Of a stretch of 64,000 bases of DNA, positions 22,300 through 37,315 are shown piece after piece. The position numbers and the translations under genes are program-made. Source of the DNA: Sapria himalayana (taxonomy: Eukaryota > Streptophyta > Magnoliopsida > Malpighiales > Rafflesiaceae); the NCBI GenBank assembly GCA_029783825.1, contig JAREIK010002261.1, forward strand, positions 307,950-371,949, written 5' to 3'. The notes under the pieces are model-generated. The model saw only the letters and a list, made by a program, of their open reading frames with translations. It was not told where the DNA came from and did not search any database. Each line of letters opens with the position of its first letter. The first letter of the stretch is position 1.

Positions 22300-24240
22300 T
22301 AGATCTCGAAATGCTATCTATTACATCAATGCCGCTAACTATGACTCTATATAGGACATCTATTGTTCCATTACATTCTTAATTTTTTTCATCTCATCAT
22401 TCATTTCTTTAATTTCTTACATTTCTTCCATCAAATAAGTAATCTACTTCTCCTCCTCTACTTTCATTTCTTGCATTTCTTCCTTCAAATTAATATACTG
22501 CTCATCCTTATGTTCTTTAATTTCATATATTTTTTCATCAAATGAGATATCTGCTCATCCTTCTTTTTCATTTCAGTCTCCATAACTACAATACATTGAT
22601 TTGTTTCCATTGCTTGTTGTTCGACCACCTCATCTACCATTGTTGAGTAAATAAATTAGAAGTATGACTACTACAAAAAAATGCCACTCCCTTCTAGCCG
22701 ATGCCGTACACTCACTACTTCTAATGACCTCTTATGCTCTCCAAATAAATAAGATCATAGTCAATTCGTTGAAGATCCATGTAACCCTCGTCTTGTTGAT
22801 GAGAAGTTGTCACACATTCCTCCTTTAGTTCCTGAGATAAAATAGAGAAAAATACTATTCTATATATACATAAAATAAAATAAATATTTTTCATTCAAAA
22901 CAATTTTCAAAATGTAATGTTGTATTATAAGATTTTATTAATATAACAAATTCTTATAGCAATCATCTAAGACTTATTGTCAACAAACTAACCATCCACT
23001 TTCGTTACATGTATATTCCTGAAAATCTCATAAAAATTGGGATCTCGACCCAATTCTCCGGCCTAGAATATGTTTTTATTAAGTCATAAAAAACAAATGA
23101 TCAAAAAATTTAACAAAATTAATAAAACCATGCAGAGATTTGATTTATTGGACTATTAGGACAACCACTAAATATATAAATGTTTAAAATTTTAAAATTG
23201 TACCAAATCTTGAGCATGCTCAATACTCGACTTTGACCCTCCTATGTGTCGACAGATTCTTGTACCTAGTCCAGCTACCTCATTTTGTCAATTTTTGCTG
23301 GCAATATCTGATTTTTTATTCACATCTGACTCCTCCCAATACTTAAGCCACTCGAGCCAGTCGTCCTCGGATATAAAAACATGCATTTCTTTCATATTCT
23401 TCAATTTTTGGATAAAATCAAAATACCATTGAGCAGCTTTGATCTCTCATAATGACTTTATCTTTCCATTAAATTTGGGTGCCCATGTGCACTGATTCTA
23501 TATATAGAAAAATCACAAAAATTTTATATTAACAATAAGAACATAATTATTTACTACTTAAATAATAACCAAGATAATAATTATGTAATTGTATACTTAT
23601 TTTTCAATACTTTTGTTTTGTTATATTTACCTGAAATTCATTAAAATAAGACTATTTTGTTGATTCAGAAACTTTCTTCTAGGAGAATGCTTTAGAATCA
23701 GCTATTTTCTTGAAAGACTTTGTAATTATAGTCGAACACTTGTGAGATGGAATAAAATTATACAAATAAATAAATAACATTGAAAATAAGCAAATCATAA
23801 CAATATAAAAAACCCACTGGTAGTAACATCAAAAAATTTTTTTCAAGTCATATTTACATATTTCTTTTACCTCCCATCTACAATCTCAATTACTAACTTT
23901 GCATTGACTGCAGATGAAGGCATAGAATTTGATGATGTTGTTGGTTTTGTAAATGGTGGAACTATCAGTGTAAAATGTGGTGTAGATGATATAGATAGAT
24001 CAAAAGTGTGTGAAGGAAGCATAATGGTTGGTGGGCTTATATCTGATAATGGTGATAGTAGAGGTCTCAATGATGGTGATGGTGATAAAAATGAAGATGG
24101 TGATTGTGATGTTGAAGTCTGGATATGGTGGGTATGAGATGGTACTTATTTTGCAACATGATGTAACATACTAGATGAATTTGGTTCATTTCTCCATTCA
24201 CGTGCACCTCCACCATGGCCACATCCGTTAGGAACCATCT
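22300..24240 (-). pseudogene. TnpA-like (Transposase_24, PTTA/En-Spm) gene, decayed
   Basis: Reading down the - strand: an N-terminal Ser/Pro/Thr-rich part (24240-23870; SDISPPTIMLPSHTFDLSIS...); a block near 23690-23640 with (K)KVSESTK.SYFNEFQ, matching the family's W-x-x-V-x-x-x-T-K-x-x-x-x-x-E-F; the conserved core at 23505-23190 with DDWLEWLKYWEESDVNKKSD and GLGTRICRHIGGSKSSIEHA; the GRDPNFYEIFRNIHVTKVDG block at about 23050-22985; and a coiled coil at 22650-22335 (DEVVEQQAMET..., EMKKKDEQISH...). Several in-frame stops. In En/Spm the second gene makes the DNA-binding TnpA; this copy is broken. It sits 3' of TNP2 on the same strand. Confidence 0.85.
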
Positions 24241-24399
24241 GTTGTACAAAATAAAACATAAAACAAATAATCAAGATATGATGAACAAGCATGTATTTTA
24301 GAATAAAACACATTGATAGATTTCAACAAAATATAAAAAGTCTTTGATAGTTTAATATTATAATAAAAGAATAATAGTTTAATTATCAGCATCACTATC

Positions 24400-26395
24400 A
24401 TCCTTCAATGGATCTTCTCATATTTCGTTTGATTTTGATAGAAGTTTGAACTCATCTTCAGATAGAAATTCATCTTCAATTTCTATTAGGCCACCATTTG
24501 AGTCACATAACTTTTTTGGATATTCATCTACATGCATAGGCTCAATATTATTTATGTCATCTTCTTGGAATGCCGGTGCAATATTTAAGTTTGCACTTCT
24601 TTGTTGAGATGTTGGTACTTCAAAATTTGATCGAGCTTTAATTTTGCAAATTTCCCATCAATCACTCTTATCATGAGATAAACTCGGATATGTATAATAA
24701 TATACTTGAGCTGCTTGAACTGCCATAATGAATAACATATATTGATTATATCTACATTTATGGTTAACATCCACTAGCTTATAATTTGAATGAATCTTTG
24801 TGCCCACATTTCTTGTAGGATCAAACCACACGCACGTTAATAATACAATCCTATTATTTTTGAGTCTAGGATACTACAACTCAATAACTTCGTTGAGTTG
24901 ACCATAATAATCAATCTCATGTGCACTACAACATGAGTCTTTAATGTGTATACCACTATTCATTGTTGTTTTAGAAGAACCGTGCCCAATTGTATGAAAT
25001 TTATATCCATTAACAAAATGCCCAGGCTAGGTTGTCACATATCTACTTGGGCAGTTACTTAGATTCTAAATAAAAAAAATTGAACTTCCATTTAAAGGAT
25101 CAGTTGTCTGTGACATAAAATAAAAAAAGATATTAACAAATAAAAGATACTAATAAATTAAATAATTTAAAATTTAAAATTTAATAATTCTCACATATTT
25201 TTTCAACCAATTCACAAATTGAGTTTCTAACATATATCATTGTTGGAAATTACTGGTTGCCTATATTTTAACTGCTCAACATAAATACTACACAAATATG
25301 TAAAGAGAGAGAATTATGTATATCAATTTTTAATAATTCCTATTAAAGATAAAATTAAATTATGATTAAACCTGCAACCATTTTATGTATACATACTCAA
25401 TATATGATGCAACCTCCTCACAATTAAGTAAAACGTAACTCTAGGTTGCTTTGTACTCTACATCTGTCATGCATCATTTCATTGTTCTTCCAAATGCTCT
25501 TCCAGGGTACTTGAAGATAGATAGTTTATCCACAGAATCATTTTCTATAGCATTTGATGCATATAGTCTCTGTAATCAAGGAATTAATGGAAAATAATAC
25601 ATCTTTTTAAATACAACTTTTAATTTGTCACGTATCTGCAACACGAGGTACCTTCTTAAATCAAAGATGATCACAAAACTTATCGCTAATTAAATCACTA
25701 TCACCACCCCAATATAACGTACATTTATTGAAACAACAATCAATTTTTTCCACTGGTAGAACCATTCATCATAGTAACTTCTTAGTGTTGTAAAAGTTGT
25801 TAGTGATCAAATTATTATCTGGAATAATCTCTTTCATCAGTTCTGTCTTCTGATCAAATAATTTCTCAGACAGATGATTTTTTTACTTAATGCTCATAAG
25901 TCAAGCCAAAAGTGACAATTATGAATGAGTTTTACAACCAAGCCATAACTCTTTATTTGTAGCTTCAAGCATTTCATAAAATTTATGAGCTTCAGGATTA
26001 GGTGGGTCATCCACATAATTCATTTTAAAGACAGCACCAACAGCTTCAGTCATCATTCTATGGTATGTGTTTGATGATTCTTAACCACAAGCAAATGATT
26101 CAGTACCCTCATTTTGGTCAATGTTCAGAGCCATTGTACTTTCCCCATGATAAATCCATAATTTGGCACAAAGCCATATTTAGGTAAATGGTATCTTATA
26201 GTGTTTGCATCATGAGAAGGGATATTCTGACACTTGTGATGATTACATGGACACTTAATTATTTTCTCCATCGATCCATCTCGATTGAATACATACAAAA
26301 TTGATGAAAGATTCAAGCCCACTCAAAATATCTTTATTCAAAATTCCATTCATAAACCTTTTGTACATCCACTTACGATTTGAACTAATTTTCCC
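24400..26395 (-). pseudogene. TNP2-type CACTA transposase, internally deleted
   Basis: Order on the - strand: after an intron acceptor near 26395, the transposase-associated domain (NRKWMYKRFMNG..., then EKIIKCPCNHHKC and TIRYHLPKYGFVPNY); the Transposase_21 N-terminal part (YHRMMTEAVGAVFKMNYVDD, NPEAHKFYEMLEATNKELW, SEKLFDQKTELMKEIIPDNN, EKIDCCFNKCTLYWGGDSD); KMYYFPLIP then LQRLYASNAI; then a jump to the C-terminal KYPGRAFGRT...SYVLLNCEEVASYIE; ETQFVNWLKKYVR; DUF4216 at about 25060-24640 (NGYKFHTIG..., DYYGQLNEVIEL, NNRIVLLTCVWFDPTRNVG, MAVQAAQVYYYTYPS); and an acidic tail. The several hundred residues between LYASNAI and the GRP block, which hold the catalytic core, are missing, and many stops occur. 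Inactive. Confidence 0.9.
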
Positions 26396-26639
26396 CTGTT
26401 TTATTTACAAAAAATAATGCTTAGTCATAATTTTGATTTAATCATTCTATTACTTCAAATTATACTAATAATTAAATATTGTGAATATCAAGACAATGTG
26501 TTTGCAGATTCTACATGAATAAATAAAGTAATTTTTAGCACGATAAAGATTAATAGATATCATGGTAATACTAGATAAACGGAGCAAAATACGATAATGC
26601 ACAAGAAAGAAAAGCAAAAAATAAAGACATTTAAAGTTT
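26396..26639. other. AT-rich sequence upstream of the TNP2 exon
   Basis: Probably TNP2 intron or 5' region; nothing further recognised. Confidence 0.4.
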
Positions 26640-26941
26640 GAAGGGGGAATGGAGAGAGAGAGAGAAGGTGGGGGAGAGAGGGGCAGAGAAATGGAGAGTC
26701 GAGGAGAGAGAGAAAGAATGATAGAGATAGAGAGAGAGAAAGGGGAGAGGGAGAAGAAGAGAGAGAAAGGGGGAGAGGGGGAAAGAAATGGAGAAAGGGA
26801 GAGAAAGAGAGAGAGAGGGAGAGAGAGGAAGAGAAAGAGAGAGAGAGAGGCAGAGAAAATGAGAGAAGGGGGGAGATAGAGAGATAGAGAGAGAGAGGGA
26901 GAGGGAGAGAGTAAAGGGGAGAGGGGGAGAGAAATGGAGAA

Positions 26942-26982
<41 letters not shown>

Positions 26983-27110
26983 AAGCAAGAAAGGAGAGTG
27001 AGAAAGAAAATAACAAGAGAGAGTGTGTGTGTGTGTGTGACAGAAAGAAAAAGAGGAAGAGAATGACACGGAAAGAATTAGAGGGAGAGAGACACACACA
27101 GAGAAAGTAG
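26640..27110. repeat. Long (GA)n-rich polypurine tract
   Basis: About 470 bp of nearly unbroken purines on the + strand, mixing (GA)n, GGGGAGAG and GAAAGA blocks, with a pure (GA)n run near 26948-26980. The matching pyrimidine strand gives long Ser/Leu-Pro frames that are repeat artefacts. Confidence 0.93.
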
Positions 27111-27300
27111 TGTTAGAATGAGGAATTACATTAAATAAATAAAAATTTCTTATGATAAACCTATCAAATATTACATCTTTTGTAATACATAAGTTTATAT
27201 ATGAGCCTGAGGCCCAAGGGCTGAGATTATGAAAGGGTATGACCCTTATTTGTATTATACCATAAATGAGCCTGACCAACGGACACTCTCATGCTATGTG
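27111..27300. other. Unique-looking spacer
   Basis: Non-repetitive stretch between the polypurine tract and the AT-rich array; no gene recognised. Confidence 0.4.
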
Positions 27301-31195
<3,895 letters not shown>

Positions 31196-31210
31196 TATGA
31201 TAACAACACA

Positions 31211-31722
31211 CTCTTAAATGCACAATTGAATCACACCACTATAGAGAAAGAACTTATATCAACAATCTTTTCTTTTGGCAAATTAATATCATATTTATTA
31301 GGAACCAAAGTCTTAGTATATACTAAATATTCTATAATCAAATATCTCATAGAAAAGATAGATGTCAGCTCTAGATTGATTTGATGGATTTTACTATTAT
31401 AGTAGTTTGAACTAGAGATATTAGATAGGGGGTGTACATGTAATCAACATTGAAAATAGCTTATCAAGACTAGAAAAATAAGTTAGAAGAATTGTTGAAG
31501 AAGATATTAGATAGATTTTTTTATTTGAACAAATTATAATATTGAATAAAAATATAACTCCATGGTATGTAGTATTGAATGAGCCTTATCATTCCAAGTG
31601 GTGCTCTGATCAAATTTTGAGGCAAAGTGTTATAGATGGAAGATTAGTAGTATCTTGCTATAATGTTACTTTTTGCTCCCACTCTCATGAATTTGTGGAA
31701 CATGTTAATATTTATGTGCTCA
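31211..31722 (+). pseudogene. Ty3/gypsy pol fragment (RNase H to integrase zinc domain)
   Basis: The + strand reads NAQLNHTTIEKELISTIFSF, GKLISYLLGTKVLVYTKYSI and IKYLIEKIDVSSRLI, then after a stop WILLL and FELEI. Gypsy RNase H has NYTTTEKELLAVVFA...FRSYLLGSKVIVYTDHAALKYL...RLIRWILLLQEFDLEI. Further on NEPYHSKWCSDQILRQSV resembles the pre-integrase segment before the zinc-binding domain. The intervening part is shortened, stops occur, and no LTR was found. In the key YTDHAAL the Asp is Lys. A relic inside E4. Confidence 0.82.
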
Positions 31723-33590
31723 TGTATTTCTCTTCTCAAAATTAATGTTGATATTTACATATATATGCATAAATATATATGTGCATATACACTACCCTAT
31801 ACACACACAAACACACATTTATACATCCATATACATTACTATACATAATATATCAGCATACACATTTTTGTACTTTGTTATAAATCACACATATATCTAC
31901 ATTTTCAAAGTAGTGTTTATATACTTGTATGCATGCATATACTACTATACACCCACACAAATACACACATATACCTATATACATAATGTATTTTTAAAGT
32001 TACACATGAAACTATTATATATATGTGTGTGTGTCTGTGTCTGTGTCTGTGTAAATGCATTTAAAATTTTTTGATTTTGAAAATTTAATTAAAATAAAAT
32101 ATTATATGTTGAACACAATTTATAAAATAATGCAAATTCTTTATATTTAAAACAAATATTTGTGTGTGTGTGTGTGAAGCATATTAATGCGTAAAATGAA
32201 TTTATGAATTATATATATGAGCTTCTATTTTATTCAAATAGTTGTTTTTTTAATATTTAATTTAAAATAACTATCATTATACTCATATAAATAAATGAAG
32301 TTGGCATATTTGTAAATTATTTTGTTTTTACAATTATGTTAAAAATGAAAATATAGTTCATAAAAAAATAATTTTGTTTTTGTATTTCTATATAATTTTG
32401 TTATTAAAATATTAATGTCTATGATAAATTTCTAACTATTATTTATTGTATTTAATAAATTTTTAGAAACTTTAAAATTCAAACAAATATAATGTAGTGC
32501 ATATAAATACATGCCTTTCATGTTTTGTAAAAAATCAATTATTTCTTTAATTATGTTCAAATAAAACAGATTACCATATAATACATGAGTATATTTTTAT
32601 ACAAGTAATTATTTTTTTTATTTTATTCAAAATATAAAAATGACCATATAAATATATGAATTTGTTTTTTTAAATAATTATTTTTAAATTTTATTTTAAA
32701 TTTTATTTTGAATTTAATACATTACATTGTTTTTTTTGTAATTAATAAATACATTTCAAACATTGTTAATTTTATAATAAATATTACATATTGCATATTA
32801 TGAGGTGCAAATTTTATGTTGTAAATAAATTTTAATTTTAAAGTTTTATCTTTGTAAATTGAAACTACATCACATATATATTTTAGAATTTTATTTATTA
32901 TATTTATAACAAAAACATATTGTTATTTGTTTTGAAAATTACAACATGAATTTTAACAAATGAACTTTTTATTAGAAATCATATTTTAATTAAATGATAT
33001 TTTGTGAAATAAAAATACAAACCCTAAACATATTAAATCATACTGATTATACAAACATATAAAAATATAATAAAATTACATTTAAGGTAAAAGAAAATAT
33101 ATTTAAGTTCCTAAAATATATGTGAAAATAATAAAGATTTATACAATATCCAAAAAAAATATGTATGAATGAGATGAATGATATGAATGGATATTAAGTT
33201 TCTAAAGCATGTAGTTATATATGTTGTAGATATAGGTATATATAGTTTTTCATGTAATTATATATAATTAGACATATGGCTATGTATAGGTTTTGATGTA
33301 GATAAATACATTTATATATATTAATATGTTAATATACATATTATTAAATACATATATGTGTGTGTGTGTGTGTGTGTATTAAATATACGTTGTTATATTT
33401 ATATATAGTTATGTTTATGTATACTATTTTTATAGTTATAGATATAGTAAAATACACTTATATAAGAAATTTGAAATATATCACACATGCATATTTATGC
33501 ATAGTTTTGTTTAAATACACATATATAAAATACACTTTTATTTATGTATAATGTTTATGTATATTATTTATATATAATTATGTATTATGA
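31723..33590. other. AT-rich region with CA/TG microsatellites, no gene
   Basis: Contains acacacaaacacacat near 31801, (TG)n at about 32024-32052, 32161-32176 and 33357-33377, and long A/T-rich stretches. Open frames follow the microsatellites. Nothing else recognised. Confidence 0.6.
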
Positions 33591-34004
33591 TGTAGATATC
33601 AAGTCAGCATACCTACTATGCACCATCAACATCTACACAATGAGAATGCATTATATCACAAATGCATGAAGTATATATACGAATAAGTTTATATAAGCAA
33701 TCCAAGCTTACCATGGTGATTAATGAAGAAGAATTACCGACTAAAAAATAACAGAATCAAAACACACACTCTTGCATAAAGATAATCGATGAAGAAATAT
33801 GGTAGAAAACATACATTAAATCAATAAGAAATCTCGCTTATATTACTCTTCGCTTAGGGTTTGATGTGTCGGTGTTGAGAGATAGAGGTGGACTGCAGGG
33901 TACATAGCCACTTTGCTTGTTAGAGTTTTCTCTCGTGTCTCGACAACATGTGATTATATATATTACCAAAAAATTAAAATTGTTAATTATAAAAACATTA
34001 AATA

Positions 34005-34050
<46 letters not shown>
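33591..34050. other. Short unique block ending in an (AT)n run
   Basis: 33600-33960 has normal base composition (cttcgcttagggtttgatgt, gtctcgacaacatgtg) and could be an old insertion or leader sequence of the element; no protein recognised. (AT)n occupies 34009-34052, followed by (ATA)n. Confidence 0.5.
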
Positions 34051-34055
<5 letters not shown>

Positions 34056-35164
34056 AATAATAATAATAAAAGGCTAATTTTTTTTATTTATTATCAAAAT
34101 TTTTTCAACATAATTCATGTGCGTGTATCAAGGTACACATGAAAAACAAACACCTTATAATTTTTTATTATAAAATTAATTAAATAATAAATATATAAAT
34201 AATTTAAAAAATATATATTTTTAGCCTTATAAAAAAATATCAACTAGCTACAAAATTTACAAACTTTATATAATAAGACATATATAAAATGATGATTTGT
34301 CTTCTAGCCACTCTCCTAAGAGTTATAAATTACTCTTAATATTAAAAAATATATAAATATATATATTTTATGGTTATAAATTTTTAAAAATTCATATTAA
34401 TTTTATGAAGATAATATGAAATAAATTTAAAGGCATAAAATTTCATATTATTTGATATCATTAATAATTTTTAAAAATCAAAAAATTACTTAAAGTGAGA
34501 AGATAATTAAAAAAAATTATATTTATTATAATAATAAATACTGAATATTAAAAACTAATAGTAAAAATATTACTCAATTATTTAATTATTATAAAATGTA
34601 GTAGGGGCAAACATCTATATATTTATCAAATTTTGTATTAATTATTTTTTTAAAAGTTTCCTATAATCATGAAATTTTTTTTTGCTTAAAATAATATTTA
34701 TATTTACTAGTTTATTCGTCAATTCAGATATTTTTGAAAATATTTTCTATTTAATCATACAATGACTTATTTTATATTTATATTAGTATAAATTATAATA
34801 TATGTTAATTTAATTTTTAAAATATCATAAAAAATTATTATACTTATAAAATTACTTATTTAATGTTACTTTAATACAAATTTTTAAGTTTCTTAATTAA
34901 AAATTTTAGAAATTTTTTTATATAATTTTTTAAAAAAATTATACATCATAAAAATAGTTATTTTAGTCCTTATTAATATAATTTTTTTTGTATTTTTATA
35001 TTTTTTAAATTATTTATTTATAATATTCTTTTTTTATAATTTTACGAGAAGGTCGTATTTTTCAAAGATCACTCATCTATAGACCATTATCATACATTAA
35101 ATAATCAAAATTAAATAAAATATTAAAAACTAATAATTAATTAAAAAAATTAAATAATTAAAGA
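34051..35164. other. AT-rich inner flank of E4 shared with E3
   Basis: The phrases aaatttcatattatttgatat, aattacttaaagtgagaag and tttactagtttattcgtcaattcagatattttt recur with small changes in E3 at 39690-40830, in the same orientation. This is the family's 5' inner region. No gene seen. Confidence 0.65.
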
Positions 35165-35991
35165 TTGTCAAGGGAAATTCCGTTGCTAAATCCGTCACTA
35201 TATTTCTGATGTAATTAGCTGGGAAAATTCCATCACTAAATCCATCGTTGTATTCCAGATAAAATTAGCTAGGAAAATTTCATCTTTAAATCCAACGTTG
35301 TATTACGGTTGTAATTAGCTAAGAAAATTTCGTCGCTAAATCCGTCATTATATTTTAGATGTAATTAACTTGGGAAATTCCATTACTAAAATCCATCGCT
35401 ATAATCTGGATGTAATTAGCTAGAGAAATTCTATCGCTAAATCCGTCTCTATATTCCAAATTTTATTAGCTAGAAAAATTCTGTCGCTAAATCCATACTT
35501 ATATTCCAGATTTTATTAGCTAGGAAAATTCTGTCACTAAATCCATCCTTATATTATAGATTTTATTAGCTAGGAAAATGCATCGCTAAATCCATCATTA
35601 AATCGGTCACTATATTCTGGATTTTATTAGCTAGGAAAATTCTTTCGCTAAAAATATCGCTATATTCTGGGTTTTATTAGCTAGAAAAATTCCATCGCTA
35701 ATTCCGTCGCTATATTTCGGCTTTTATTAGTTATGGAAATTTTGTCATTAAATTCGTCGGTATACTCTAGGTTTTATTAGCTAGGGAATTACCATCACTA
35801 AATCTGTAGCTAATATCCCCGCTTTTCTTGAGTGAAATTTAGGACAATATTCTGTCGCTAATCCGTTGCAAATTTTTCTTTCATTGAAAAATCATAAATT
35901 CCTTGTTATTCCCAAGCTAATCCCTTGTTATTTAGCTAAGAATTAATCCCTAGCTAAAATTCCTTAGCTAAATGAATATTTTCTTGTAGTG
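35165..35991. repeat. E4 right (5') subterminal tandem repeats and terminus
   Basis: About twelve direct copies of a ~60-bp unit of the form ttttattagctaggaaaatt followed by ycrtcgctaaatccrtcgct and atattctgg, from about 35165 to 35830, then more divergent motifs and the terminal ttttcttgtagtg. Such a regular array differs from the scattered motifs at the left end and would be a dense array of protein-binding sites. Confidence 0.88.
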
Positions 35992-36718
35992 ATATATATA
36001 TATGTAACACTTTTATAAATATTATATAGTATATATATATCACATTTATATAAACATTATAAATATTATATATTTATATAAAAATTTATATGTTATATAA
36101 AAGTTTATAATATGTATAAATATTTTATATGTTATATAAATGTTATCTAAATGTTATATAAACTATTATATAAATGGATAGTGTTATGTAAATGTTGTAT
36201 AAATGTTTATAAACATTTATACATATGTATAAATATTTATATATAACATTATATGTTTATCTAAGCATATCATGTTTTTATTTAGTGTTATACATTTATA
36301 TTTATTAAAGTATAGATATTTATTTTTTATTGTCATACTATTATATAAATGCATAAAAGTTTATATATAATATTATTTTTTAATAATATTTTTAGAGACA
36401 ATCAAAATAGAACCCATATATTTCAACCACAATAATTTGATCTCTCATCCTTCTATGAGAAATCAAATTTAATTAAGTATTTCTAGGCATATTACTATTG
36501 ATGTATCACAATAAAATATAATCTATTAAAAAATAAAAATATAATTATCTCAAAAAAAAACATCTTTAAACAAAATCATTATATAATATATATTAGTCAT
36601 ATAAAATTTAAATTTCTAAATAATTTGATTCATAAATTCATGATATGACTTAAAAAATAATCTAAATTAGGCTTCAATTTTATACAAATGCTTTTATATC
36701 AAAATATAATTTCAACTA
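35992..36718. other. E3 sequence right of E4, AT-rich with inverted-repeat arms
   Basis: Begins atatatatatatgtaacac, the inverse of tgttacatatatata left of E4 (19245-19259). 36010-36380 repeats ttatataaatgttat-like words in both orientations, suggesting an AT-rich foldback sequence. No gene seen. Confidence 0.5.
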
Positions 36719-36719
36719 A

Positions 36720-36885
36720 TAATGGCAGGGTGGTTTGGTTGGTAGGGTATTGAATTCACAACTACATGAATATTGCAAGTTCGCTCCTAATTCCTAACTA
36801 GCTATCATATCATCATTTGTTTGGCCAAGAATTAATTCCTCTTATGGTTCAGGTATATTGCCCTGGGTCAAATACCACCCAATAA
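36720..36885 (+). mobile_element. tRNA-derived SINE candidate
   Basis: Starts aatggcagggtggtttggttggtaggg, where tggtttggttggtaggg resembles a pol III box A, and about 45 bp on gcaagttcgctcc resembles box B (GTTCRANNC). The spacing and the segment ttgaattcacaactac between them resemble a tRNA anticodon-arm region. The 3' end runs into (AC)n at 36885. No target duplication was identified, so this is a candidate only. Confidence 0.5.
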
Positions 36886-37139
36886 CACACACACACCCAC
36901 ACACCCACCCACCCACACACAGATATATATCTATATTCATACATACATACATACATATATATATACATATGTATATATGTATGACTATATACACATATAT
37001 ATGTCTATATACACATATATATATCTATATACACACATATACATATATATATATATATGTGTCTACACACACACACATATTTAATATACATATATATTTA
37101 CACACACACACACACACATATATATCTATATACCTACAT

Positions 37140-37203
<64 letters not shown>

Positions 37204-37315
37204 GTACATATATACATATTTATATACGTATGTAAATATATATCTTTATATCTATACATATATATATACATACATACATATATATATATATCTATATACA
37301 TACATATAATCTATG
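36885..37315. repeat. (CA)n / (TA)n composite microsatellite
   Basis: acacacacccacac at the start, then tatatacatatgtatata words and a pure (TA)n run at about 37157-37201. Open frames of Tyr/Ile/His come from the repeat. Confidence 0.93.

Noticed and set aside
23904..24137. 77-codon + strand frame
   Set aside because: It is antisense to the N-terminal part of the E4 TnpA-like gene, whose reading is supported by downstream family motifs.
26465..27279. Ser/Leu/Pro-rich - strand frames of more than 200 codons
   Set aside because: They are the pyrimidine strand of the GA tract; frames overlap in all registers and have no protein signature.
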